Below the pieces are notes generated by a model. The model searched no databases, was not told the DNA's origin, and saw nothing but the letters and a program-made list of their open reading frames with translations. From CAIOZW01 sp049318845 (GTDB taxonomy: Bacteria > Acidobacteriota > Blastocatellia > RBC074), in assembly GCA_049318845.1 (NCBI GenBank), contig JBMOFH010000073.1, forward strand, positions 1-14,388: a stretch of DNA of 14,388 nucleotides, read 5' to 3'. The position numbers and the translations under genes are program-made. Numbering within the stretch: the first letter of the stretch is position 1; every line of letters begins with the position of its first letter. Shown one piece after another: positions 1 to 10,202 of this stretch.

Positions 1-84
1 CAGGGCTGATAATGTGTGCAGTTTGTCAAATATCGATCACCTACCAGTAATGATATGAATTTTTATAAATATCAGGTTCCGGTT

Positions 85-129
85 TTGCCAGTTTTTGTGG
101 TTACGAATCAGAAATCAAAAAACTGGTAG
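85..129. repeat. Inverted repeat with 21-nt loop and an alternative partner
   Basis: CCAGTTTTT (88-96) is perfectly complementary to AAAAACTGG (118-126). The stem extends outward to 85/129 with one A-T and two G-T pairs. The right arm overlaps ACTGGTAG (122-129), which also pairs perfectly with CTACCAGT at 41-48, so two mutually exclusive stems are possible. A further short hairpin, GCTTTT-ACTGC-AAAAGC, follows at 146-162. No T-run follows in a way that makes a standard terminator. It may be a structured RNA leader or chance pairing in AT-rich DNA. Confidence 0.4.
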
Positions 130-269
130 CAGTGATGCTTTCGCTGCTTTTACTGCAAAAGCTGTTCCAATAATCTCAAATTTCCAGTTAGTGTGACGAC
201 TAGTCTTCAGGAAGAAGCCTTCGCCCGTAATTGTTCAAGATCCATGTCACATTCGATAATCTGGTAATG

Positions 270-297
270 CCAATCTTGGTATCATTCTGTAGATTGG
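270..297. repeat. Short inverted repeat (7-bp arms)
   Basis: CCAATCT (270-276) and AGATTGG (291-297) are perfect inverted repeats around a 14-nt loop. No T-tract follows on either strand, so it is not an obvious terminator. Function unknown; it could be chance. Confidence 0.3.
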
Positions 298-796
298 GCA
301 AAAGTCAGATTTGTTGAATTAATCAGATGGAAGGTCAATATAACCGGAGAAAATGGAGATTAACAAGTCATTTATAGTTATTAATTAATATTATTTTTCT
401 GATTGTTTGTGTTCAGGTCAGTAAAAAGATTGTCATTCTGGGTGAATTTATCTTTAAGAAAACTTAATTTTCTGCTGCAATGTGCGAAATGGAGGCAAGT
501 TGAAGGGGAAATTCGCAAGTATATTATTTTAGTGTGGAATCTTATCCACGTATGTGGAGATGAGAGGGGTGGGGATTTCAGGACTGAATCGGTCGTGGCA
601 AGGGGTCTGAGTTGGGGCCTTAATGTAAAATTTTCAAAGTTGCCGGTAAATAAGTACCAGTTAGACGGGGCAGATGGGGGCGGAAGTCGATTATTTGGGG
701 GGCGCCAAGAGGGTTAAATAAGGGGTCAGCCAAAGCTGGCAGTCTTAAACTTAATAATGGCTTGAATGAAATTTGGAGTAGATAAAAGATTTTGGA

Positions 797-869
<73 letters not shown>

Positions 870-881
870 AAAAGAATGAAG

Positions 882-910
882 ATAATACCGATAGAATCAC
901 TCGCTGTCAA
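882..910 (-). promoter_or_regulatory. Sigma-70-type promoter of tRNA-Phe
   Basis: On the minus strand a perfect -35 box TTGACA (905-910) is separated by exactly 17 nt from TATTAT (882-887), which is 5 of 6 to the -10 consensus. The -10 box ends 12 nt before the mature tRNA 5' end at 869, leaving a leader of only a few bases. Strength and spacing fit a stable-RNA promoter. It diverges from the acyl-ligase gene that starts at 1069. Confidence 0.85.
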
Positions 911-1068
911 CTAAAATTACGCCGGGTGAATCCCGATCTGGCACATTTCCAGAAGATCATGGAAAAATATCGAAGAGCATCGTCAGTATTTATGATACCG
1001 GTGGGGGTGTGGTATTTTCTTGACCGATCAGCAATTGACTCTCCGCCGGGAAGGGAAACAGAAATAAG

Positions 1069-3852
1069 ATGTCGAAGACCTTTTGCCAGCAATTGATAGA
1101 AGCGGCCGAGGTGCGACCGGATAAGGTTGCGATGACGCTTCTTGGTCCGGAAGGGCCGGAGACGACGAGCTATGGTGGGATGCTCGACGCTATTCGGAGC
1201 ATCGCCTGGCGACTTGAGCGTGAAGGGATCGCTTTTGGCGACCGCATCGCGCTGATGGGGGAGAATCATCCGCACTGGGCGATGATCTATCTCGGCATCC
1301 TCTATCGTGGGGCGGTTGTCGTGCCATTGGATCCGGCCGGTACGGTGGAGAGCCTGACGGTCTTTGTCCGCGATTCTGAGGCGAGGCTCGCGTTTGTCGA
1401 TCATGGATCGGTTGGGAAGTTCCGGGAGGTTGAGGCGCGTCTTGGCGGCAAGCTGCCGTTGGTCACCTTTGGTGCGAGTGGAGAGGGCGAAGCTGGTGGA
1501 GTCTCGAGTTACGGGGACTGGGCCGGAACGGCGCGACCGGCAGGATTTGACGCAGCGACTCCTCCGGCGGGTCCGGGGGATACCGCAATAATGATCTATA
1601 CTTCAGGGACGACCGGGGTTCCGAAGGCGGTGCCATTGACCCATGGCAATATCATCGCCGAGACGAGTGCGGTCGAGGAGGCAATGAACTTCTCCGAGCA
1701 GGAGGTAATTCTAAGCCTTCTGCCACTTTTTCACGCCTACTCTCAGATCGTCAACCTCTGGATTGTGACGCTGGTTGGGGCGAGTGCAATCTATATCAGA
1801 GAGTTGAGCAGTGAAGAGATTCTGCGTGGTTTGAAGGAGGGGAGGGTGACGGCGCTGACCGGGGTGCCACGCCTCTGGTATCTCTTCCACAAGAAGGTTT
1901 TCGATAATGTGCGCCGCCAGTCGAAGCCGGTCCGCTCGATCTTCGGCATCATGCTAGGCGTCAATGGGTGGCTTCGGGACAGGTTGGGGGTAAACGCCGG
2001 GCGGCTCTTCTTCCGGCGCGTCCACGAGGCATTTGGGGGGCGGATGAGGCTCGCCTGCTCGGCGGGGTCGAGTTTTGATGCCGGGGTGGCCCGTGATTAT
2101 CATAATCTCGGCTTCACGGTTCTGCAGGCGTATGGATTGACGGAGACCTCCGGGGCAGCGACCGCGACGAGGTTTGAGGACAATCGTGTCGGCTCTGTCG
2201 GGAAGCCACTTGGCAATGTCGAGATCCGGATCGATCACCCGAACGATGATGGGATTGGCGAGGTGCTGATCAGGGGGCCGATCGTCATGCCGGGGTATTA
2301 TCGTAATCCGGAGGCGAATGCGCTCGCGTTTACGGCCGATGGGTGGTTCCGGTCGGGTGATCTTGGTCGCTTTGACGATGAGGGTCATCTTTACATCACC
2401 GGACGAATGAAAGAGGTCATCGTGCTGCCATCCGGAAAGAATGTCTATCCGGAAGAGGTCGAGGCACAGTATCTAAAGTCGCCGCTGGTGAGTGAAATCT
2501 GTGTTATGGGGGTGCGGGATGCGCAGAGCCGGTTTGCAGGGGCGGAGAAGCTGATTGCGGTGGTGGTGCCGGATGTCGAGTATTTGAAGTCTCACCAGAT
2601 CACGAATGCGCGGCACGAGATCAAGTTTCATCTCGATAGTCTTGGGAGGGACCTGCCAGAGTATCAGCGAGTGCGGGAGTATGTGGTCAGAACCGAGCCA
2701 TTGCCACGGACACCAACGAGAAAGATTCGTCGCTTCGAGTTGCAGCGGCAGGTCGAAGCCGAGGGGCTGCCAAAAGGCCCGGTGCGCGACCTGAGCCAGT
2801 TTGTGTTGACAGCAGAGGATGAGCGGCGGCTCGGGACACCGGCCGCCCGCGCGGTGCTCGGAATACTCAGCACTCATGCTGCCGCCGGGGTGTTGATTCA
2901 TCCGGCGATGAATCTCGAGCTCGATCTGGGACTCGATTCACTGGCGCGCGCGGAGTGCGTGGTCGGACTCGAACACAAGCTTGGAATCGAATATGAGCCG
3001 GAAGCGACTGGCGCGGTGCTGCTGGTTGGTGATCTGATCGATCTGACGGCGCGATTGATGGCCGGAGGAGCGACGGTCTCACCTGTTCCGTTGGCGGAGG
3101 GTGGACTGAATTGGAGTGAGATTCTGGCCGAATCTGCGAGTTCAGCCATATCTGGTACTTCTTCTGGTACTTTTGGCACATCAGATAGTGGGGCTGATGA
3201 TCTGCGCCGGATCCTCGCCCGCCATCCGGTCATGCGAACGATCGGATATCTGATTCAGCGCCCAATCTACCGCCTGGCACGAATCTTTCTGAAGATGGAA
3301 GTGACCGGGCGTGAGGAGTTGGAGAAGCTTGCGCCGCCCTATCTGATCTGCCCCAATCACCAGAGCTATCTCGATTCGTTCCTGGTCTGTTCGACATATC
3401 CGCGCTCGATTCTCGATCTGACCTTTCACGTCGGAGCGAAGATGTATTTTTCAAATCCGGTTATGGGGTGGCTGGCACGGTCGATCAATGTCGTGCCGGT
3501 AGACGCCAACGTCAATCTCCTGCGGGCGATGCGGGCCGGGGCGGCTGGATTGCGTGCGGGAATGATCCTCAATATCTACCCGGAAGGTCATCGAAGTTTT
3601 GATGGGAATCTGCACGATTTCAAGCTTGGAGCGGCAATACTTGCAACGGAACTTAATCTGCCAATCGTTCCGGTGGCGATCGATGGTGCCTGGAAGGCGC
3701 TGCCGCGCGATTCAAATCGACTGAGACTGGCAAAGGTGACGATCAGGTTCGGGAAGCCGATTCTGCCGTGCGGAGATTACCAGGCGATGACCGATCAGGT
3801 CAGGGCGAGTATTCAGGGCATGCTGGATGAGACGCGTCGAATCGCAGGTTGA
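1069..3852 (+). CDS. Acyl-AMP ligase / acyl carrier / PlsC-type acyltransferase fusion
   Basis: A 927-residue multidomain lipid enzyme. Residues ~1-560 form an AMP-forming acyl ligase: P-loop YTSGTTGVPK (177-186), QAYGLTET (353-360), GWFRSGDLG (425-433) and the hinge TGRMKEV (444-450) leading to SGKNVYPEE. Residues ~585-670 form an acyl-carrier domain with GLDSL at 621-625; S624 is the expected phosphopantetheine site. After a Ser/Gly/Thr-rich linker (~685-710), residues ~720-927 form a PlsC acyltransferase with NHxxxxD (H764, D769), PEGHRS (838-843) and PIVPVAIDG (865-873). By family knowledge it should activate a fatty acid with ATP, load it on the built-in carrier and pass it to a lysophospholipid or glycerol-phosphate acceptor at the membrane, like Aas but in reversed domain order. 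The acceptor is not known. An AG-rich stretch (AAGGGA) lies about 12 nt before the ATG. Confidence 0.88.
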   Translation: MSKTFCQQLIEAAEVRPDKVAMTLLGPEGPETTSYGGMLDAIRSIAWRLEREGIAFGDRIALMGENHPHWAMIYLGILYRGAVVVPLDPAGTVESLTVFVRDSEARLAFVDHGSVGKFREVEARLGGKLPLVTFGASGEGEAGGVSSYGDWAGTARPAGFDAATPPAGPGDTAIMIYTSGTTGVPKAVPLTHGNIIAETSAVEEAMNFSEQEVILSLLPLFHAYSQIVNLWIVTLVGASAIYIRELSSEEILRGLKEGRVTALTGVPRLWYLFHKKVFDNVRRQSKPVRSIFGIMLGVNGWLRDRLGVNAGRLFFRRVHEAFGGRMRLACSAGSSFDAGVARDYHNLGFTVLQAYGLTETSGAATATRFEDNRVGSVGKPLGNVEIRIDHPNDDGIGEVLIRGPIVMPGYYRNPEANALAFTADGWFRSGDLGRFDDEGHLYITGRMKEVIVLPSGKNVYPEEVEAQYLKSPLVSEICVMGVRDAQSRFAGAEKLIAVVVPDVEYLKSHQITNARHEIKFHLDSLGRDLPEYQRVREYVVRTEPLPRTPTRKIRRFELQRQVEAEGLPKGPVRDLSQFVLTAEDERRLGTPAARAVLGILSTHAAAGVLIHPAMNLELDLGLDSLARAECVVGLEHKLGIEYEPEATGAVLLVGDLIDLTARLMAGGATVSPVPLAEGGLNWSEILAESASSAISGTSSGTFGTSDSGADDLRRILARHPVMRTIGYLIQRPIYRLARIFLKMEVTGREELEKLAPPYLICPNHQSYLDSFLVCSTYPRSILDLTFHVGAKMYFSNPVMGWLARSINVVPVDANVNLLRAMRAGAAGLRAGMILNIYPEGHRSFDGNLHDFKLGAAILATELNLPIVPVAIDGAWKALPRDSNRLRLAKVTIRFGKPILPCGDYQAMTDQVRASIQGMLDETRRIAG

Positions 3853-3946
3853 GAATCGATGTCGGGTAAGAGATGGGCTGGTGGCCAGAGTCTCACCTCC
3901 CAACAGTCGGATCAGCGCCGGGAATCCTCGATCCTCGATAATCGAT

Positions 3947-4999
<1,053 letters not shown>

Positions 5000-5139
5000 C
5001 TTGTCTTACCTGATCACAACTCTCTCTTTAACATTTTAGCGAAACCGATCGAACAGAATTCTGAATATATCACAGCACGGGTGCCATTTCTAAACGCTGA
5101 GGTTTGACGGGAGGTTCGCAAGGCGGTAGCTTTCTCTTT

Positions 5140-5778
5140 ATGCTAAATGCGACGACCGGGATATTACGACTGCTGGTCGAGTCGGTGCGGCTCAAATCGG
5201 TCCCCCGACTTGGCTGGTTGCTGCGCGGGATAAGGGATGTCGAATCCGTCGCGGCACACACCTATGGTGTCGCCTTTGTCGCGATGCTGCTGGGTGATCT
5301 TGCACGAGCGAAGGGAGTGACGGTCGACATCGAGCGTGTGCTGCGGATGGCGCTGCTTCACGATCTGGTCGAAGCGCGAATAGGTGATCTGCCAGGTACG
5401 ATCAAATCATACTTCGACCCGGGGACTTTGCGGAAAGCCGAGGAGCGTGTGGCCGGCGAGATGCTCAATCCCCTTGGTGCGCTTGGTCAGGACTGGTATG
5501 GCGTCTGGTTGGAGTATGAGGAGCGTCAGACCCTTGAAGCGCGACTGGTCAAGGCGGCGGACAAACTTGATCTGTTGTTGCAGGCAGGTGAATATGAGAA
5601 GGGTGGGGCACTCAGCCTGGACGAGTTCTGGGTCAATGCGGAGGCTGATTTAGCCGGGCTCGGGCTTGGCGAGCTACAGGCTGACCTGCTTGACGATCTG
5701 CTGGCCGGAATGCGGGCGAGCCGGCCCAGAAGCCAGGTTAAAAGCCCAGTCAACGGGCAAGTGCCTGAGGTAGAATGA
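5140..5778 (+). CDS. HD-domain phosphohydrolase, YfbR/HDDC2-like
   Basis: A 212-residue HD-superfamily metal-dependent phosphohydrolase. Metal and catalytic residues are in place: H40 (ESVAAH), H74-D75 (LLHD), E78 and D83 in EARIGDLP, and D141 (KAADKLD). The LKSVPRLGW segment before the first His and GDLPGTIKS after the HD pair are typical of the YfbR/HDDC2 branch, whose known members hydrolyse deoxynucleoside 5'-monophosphates. Substrate here is inferred only. The ATG at 5140 fits the family N-terminus; a TTG at 5104 would add 12 atypical residues. Neither start has an ideal ribosome-binding site (AAGGCGG lies about 13 nt before the ATG). The C-terminal ~20 residues are polar and probably disordered. 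The stop overlaps the next start (ATGA), so the two genes are translationally coupled. Confidence 0.85.
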   Translation: MLNATTGILRLLVESVRLKSVPRLGWLLRGIRDVESVAAHTYGVAFVAMLLGDLARAKGVTVDIERVLRMALLHDLVEARIGDLPGTIKSYFDPGTLRKAEERVAGEMLNPLGALGQDWYGVWLEYEERQTLEARLVKAADKLDLLLQAGEYEKGGALSLDEFWVNAEADLAGLGLGELQADLLDDLLAGMRASRPRSQVKSPVNGQVPEVE

Positions 5779-6428
5779 CAGGAGCGATAATCATAATGGC
5801 CGGAATGAGCGGAATGATGGAACAGTGGATCTCGTGGTTGCAGCAGGCGCCGCCGTGGGGGGTACTGCTGCTGATGTTTTTTATCGCCTACATCGAGAAT
5901 ATCTTTCCACCGTCACCGAGCGATATGCTGCTTGTCTTTGCCGGAACGATGATCGGTTTCGGGACGGTCGATTTTTCAACGGCGCTCATATTTGCGACCC
6001 TCGGGAGCACCCTCGGGTTTGTCAGCGCCTACCTGCTTGGCCGCTATTTTGAGGGGCATATCGTTTCAGGGCGGTTCAGTAGCTTTCTTCCCGCCGGAGC
6101 GATTCATCAGGTTGAGGGGCTTTTCCGGCGCTTTGGTTATGGCGTGATCATCGCCAACCGATTTCTCGCCGGAACGAGGGCAATCGTCTCCTTCTTTGCC
6201 GGAATGTCACGGATGAGTCTGCCGACGACGACCGTTCTCTGTGCGATCAGCGCCATGGTCTGGAACGCGCTGCTCCTCTTTCTCGGGAAGGTCTTCGCGA
6301 GCAACTGGCAGAGGGTGGGAGGGTATCTGCAGGTCTATAGCACCGTGATGACGGTCATTGTCCTTGCCCTGCTGGCAGTATTCCTGCTGCGGTACGTGAT
6401 TCGCCGGCGGCGGGAACGTGCTGCTTAA
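5775..6428 (+). CDS. DedA-family membrane protein (SNARE-associated/VTT domain)
   Basis: A 217-residue polytopic inner-membrane protein of the DedA family. Members support membrane potential and envelope integrity, and some move lipid carriers such as undecaprenyl phosphate or phospholipids across the membrane. Hydrophobic segments lie at about 29-60, 68-90, 137-170 and 186-207. Diagnostic residues are present: E41 and D50 in ENIFPPSPSD, the GR pair at 89-90, and R129 and R135 in NRFLAGTR. These correspond to the acidic and arginine residues shown to be essential in E. coli YqjA. The protein ends in an Arg-rich cytoplasmic tail. The ATG at 5775 overlaps the HD gene stop; an in-frame ATG at 5796, preceded by AGGAG, is an equally good start. 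The stop lies in a TTAA shared with mutL on the other strand. The transported substrate cannot be read from the sequence. Confidence 0.92.
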   Translation: MTGAIIIMAGMSGMMEQWISWLQQAPPWGVLLLMFFIAYIENIFPPSPSDMLLVFAGTMIGFGTVDFSTALIFATLGSTLGFVSAYLLGRYFEGHIVSGRFSSFLPAGAIHQVEGLFRRFGYGVIIANRFLAGTRAIVSFFAGMSRMSLPTTTVLCAISAMVWNALLLFLGKVFASNWQRVGGYLQVYSTVMTVIVLALLAVFLLRYVIRRRRERAA

Positions 6429-8341
6429 CGCTGGAATCCCTTTTCAATCTCGCGTGTCGTAACGCGGAGGATGATCGGACGGCCGTGAGGGCAGGTAGCC
6501 GGATTCTCCATTGTCAGCAGTTGATCGATCAGCCAGTCCATCTTTTCGCGCGCGAGGGGCAGATTGATCTTGATTGCGGCACGGCAGGCAAGGCTGGCCG
6601 CGATCTCGGCGTGCAGTTCGTCCATCGAGAGTCCGCGGCGGTCGACCTCGATCGCTTCGAGCAGTTCGGTAAGCAGTGACTGTGCGGTAACGCTCGAGAG
6701 AATGGCCGGAATGGCGTTGATCACGATGGTCCGACCGGATAGCCTTCCGATTTCGAATCCATTCTCCTCGAGCAGTGGCATTACCTGATCGAAGACAGCG
6801 ATCTGGGCGGGCGTCAGATCGATTGTTTCCGGGATCAGGAGGTGTTGCACTTCGATGCGCTTATTGCGGAGCGCCTGCCAGTGCTGTTCGAAGAGTATCC
6901 GCTCGTGGGCGACGTGCTGATCGATCAGCAGCAGTCCAAGCCGGTCGGTGGCGATGATGAAGCTGTTGTGGAGCTGTCCGAGCGGATGGATCTCACTCGG
7001 GGTCAGCGACAGATTCTGTGCAACCCTGAGCTGTGACGACAGGCTTTCGGTTCCCCGACCACCGAGGCAGCCAAGTCGGCTGTTGCCGGCCGGAATCGGA
7101 ATAGTAATCGGAATTGAATCGGGGAGCGATGGATTGACTGCCGCTGGTTCCGGCGTCGCGGAGAGGTCGATTCGGTGTTGAACTGGTGGCGGAGCGGGCG
7201 CGGTCGGAATGTGAACGCGAAAGGGCTCGGAGTCGGCGAGCGATTCACGCCGCGGCCATTGCGCGTTCATCCGGACGGGGGAGTCGCCCCGGCCCAATTC
7301 TCCTTTGGACTGCTGATCGCCACGGTGGTCGATGAATGGGGTCACCGCTGCCCGTGCAGTGCTGATCGCCTGGCGTGTCGCGTCGCGAACAAGGTCGAAG
7401 ATGATCGTTCCGCGTACGAATCGCACCTCTGTCTTGGCCGGATGGACGTTGACGTCAACCTCGTGCGGGGGGAGCTCGACGAAGAGCATCGCGGTCGGAT
7501 ATGCTCCCGCTGGCATCATCGCCCGATAGGCTTCCGAAAGGGCGCTCGCGATCACTTTGTCGCGCACATAGCGTCCATTGATGAAGAAATACTGGTTGTC
7601 ACGATTGGAGCGCGGGGTCGAGGGTGACGAAACGAAGCCCCGGACAATCATCCCTCCACGCTCGAGAAAGACCTCGATCAGATCACCAATGAAATCCCCA
7701 CCGAATAGCTGGTAGGCACGCTCGCGCAGGTCGCCGGCCGGAGTGACGCGGATGCTTTCGCGATTATTGTTGATCAGGCTGAAGGAGAGCGCCGGATTGG
7801 AGAGCGCGTAGTGTGTGACCAGATTGGCGACGTGATAGCTCTCCGTCGCGTCAGATTTCAGAAATTTGCGGCGGGCAGGAATGTTGAAAAAGAGATCCTG
7901 GATCTCAAATTCAGCGCCGGGAGTGAAGGGGATATCGTTGACGGCGAGAACCCTTCCACCGGAGATCTGAATCTCGGTTCCAACCTGGTCTTCGACATTC
8001 TGTGTTCGCAGTCTGACCTTGGCGACAGAGGCGATCGAAGCGAGTGCTTCACCGCGGAACCCGAGGGTCAGAATAGCCTCAAGATCCTCGGATGACCTGA
8101 TCTTGCTTGTCGCGTGCCGCTCGAAAGCGAGCAGTGCGTCCTGACGTGACATCCCCTCGCCGTTGTCGCTGATTCTGATCAATCGTCTGCCGCCGGACTC
8201 GATCGCCACTTCGATCTGCCTCGCTCCGGCATCGATCGAATTTTCAATCAGCTCTTTGACGATCGACGCCGGACGCTCGACAACCTCGCCCGCGGCGATC
8301 TTGTTGGCGAGGCTGTCCGGGAGTACGCGGATCTTGTTCAT
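6425..8341 (-). CDS. mutL: DNA mismatch repair protein MutL (endonuclease type)
   Basis: A 638-residue GHKL ATPase that links MutS mismatch recognition to strand incision. The N-terminal domain has E30 and N34 (KELIENSIDAG), DNGEG (59-63), GFRGEAL (94-100), FINGRYVRD (253-261) and HPAKTEVRF (300-308). A proline-rich linker (~335-445) follows. The C-terminal domain has the metal-binding endonuclease motif DQHVAHERILFE (474-485), an ACR motif (585-587) and CPHGRP (617-622), as in MutL proteins that nick DNA themselves. The motif has V where most have A. I place the start at the ATG at 8341 because family members begin close to the IRVLPDSLANKIAAGEVVERP segment. A GTG at 8392, 17 nt after aspS and preceded by GGGGGA, would add 17 non-conserved residues but has the better ribosome-binding site. 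Last gene of the hisS-aspS-mutL run. Confidence 0.96.
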   Translation of the reverse strand: MNKIRVLPDSLANKIAAGEVVERPASIVKELIENSIDAGARQIEVAIESGGRRLIRISDNGEGMSRQDALLAFERHATSKIRSSEDLEAILTLGFRGEALASIASVAKVRLRTQNVEDQVGTEIQISGGRVLAVNDIPFTPGAEFEIQDLFFNIPARRKFLKSDATESYHVANLVTHYALSNPALSFSLINNNRESIRVTPAGDLRERAYQLFGGDFIGDLIEVFLERGGMIVRGFVSSPSTPRSNRDNQYFFINGRYVRDKVIASALSEAYRAMMPAGAYPTAMLFVELPPHEVDVNVHPAKTEVRFVRGTIIFDLVRDATRQAISTARAAVTPFIDHRGDQQSKGELGRGDSPVRMNAQWPRRESLADSEPFRVHIPTAPAPPPVQHRIDLSATPEPAAVNPSLPDSIPITIPIPAGNSRLGCLGGRGTESLSSQLRVAQNLSLTPSEIHPLGQLHNSFIIATDRLGLLLIDQHVAHERILFEQHWQALRNKRIEVQHLLIPETIDLTPAQIAVFDQVMPLLEENGFEIGRLSGRTIVINAIPAILSSVTAQSLLTELLEAIEVDRRGLSMDELHAEIAASLACRAAIKINLPLAREKMDWLIDQLLTMENPATCPHGRPIILRVTTREIEKGFQR

Positions 8342-8409
8342 ATTGGTCAATGGAGCGATGAGCAGGGAGGTCCGATGATAGCCTGTAATCACTGCTCATC
8401 CCCCGATCC

Positions 8410-10188
<1,779 letters not shown>

Positions 10189-10202
10189 GATTAAAGATCC
10201 AG

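Larger units (their letters stand above)
1..796. other. AT-rich stretch without a convincing gene
   Basis: This stretch is clearly AT-richer than the genes to its right. The longest open frame (TTG at 403 to 717) has no recognisable motif, no clear ribosome-binding site and an unnatural composition, so I do not call it. What can be seen: a long-loop hairpin at 85-129; a second pairing option for the same right arm (41-48 with 122-129); a short hairpin at 146-162; a 7-bp hairpin at 270-297; a very AT-rich run around 379-405; three DnaA-box-like 9-mers at 533-561; and a strongly G-biased plus strand from about 550 to 730. None matches the conserved cores of RNase P RNA, tmRNA or SRP RNA that I know. 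It could be a plain intergenic region, the edge of an inserted element ending at the tRNA, or an origin-like region. Confidence 0.6.

Noticed and set aside
314..344. Promoter TTGAAT ... TATAAC
   Set aside because: The spacing is 19 nt, both boxes are imperfect, and no gene follows that it could serve.
403..717. Open frame of 104 codons starting with TTG
   Set aside because: No motif, no clear ribosome-binding site, and a composition driven by the G-rich strand; it looks like chance opening in noncoding DNA.
665..730. G-quadruplex
   Set aside because: G-runs are present but the loops between them (up to about 16 nt) are too long for a standard quadruplex.
720..760. Terminator hairpin (GCCA/TGGC) downstream of tRNA-Phe
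   Set aside because: The stem is only about 4 bp and is not followed by a clear T-run.
907..1404. Minus-strand open frame of 165 codons
   Set aside because: It lies antisense to the well-supported ligase gene and begins within it; its composition is that of a shadow frame.
5104..5139. TTG start extending the HD protein by 12 residues
   Set aside because: The extra residues are Gly/Ser-rich and outside the family N-terminus; the ATG at 5140 fits better.
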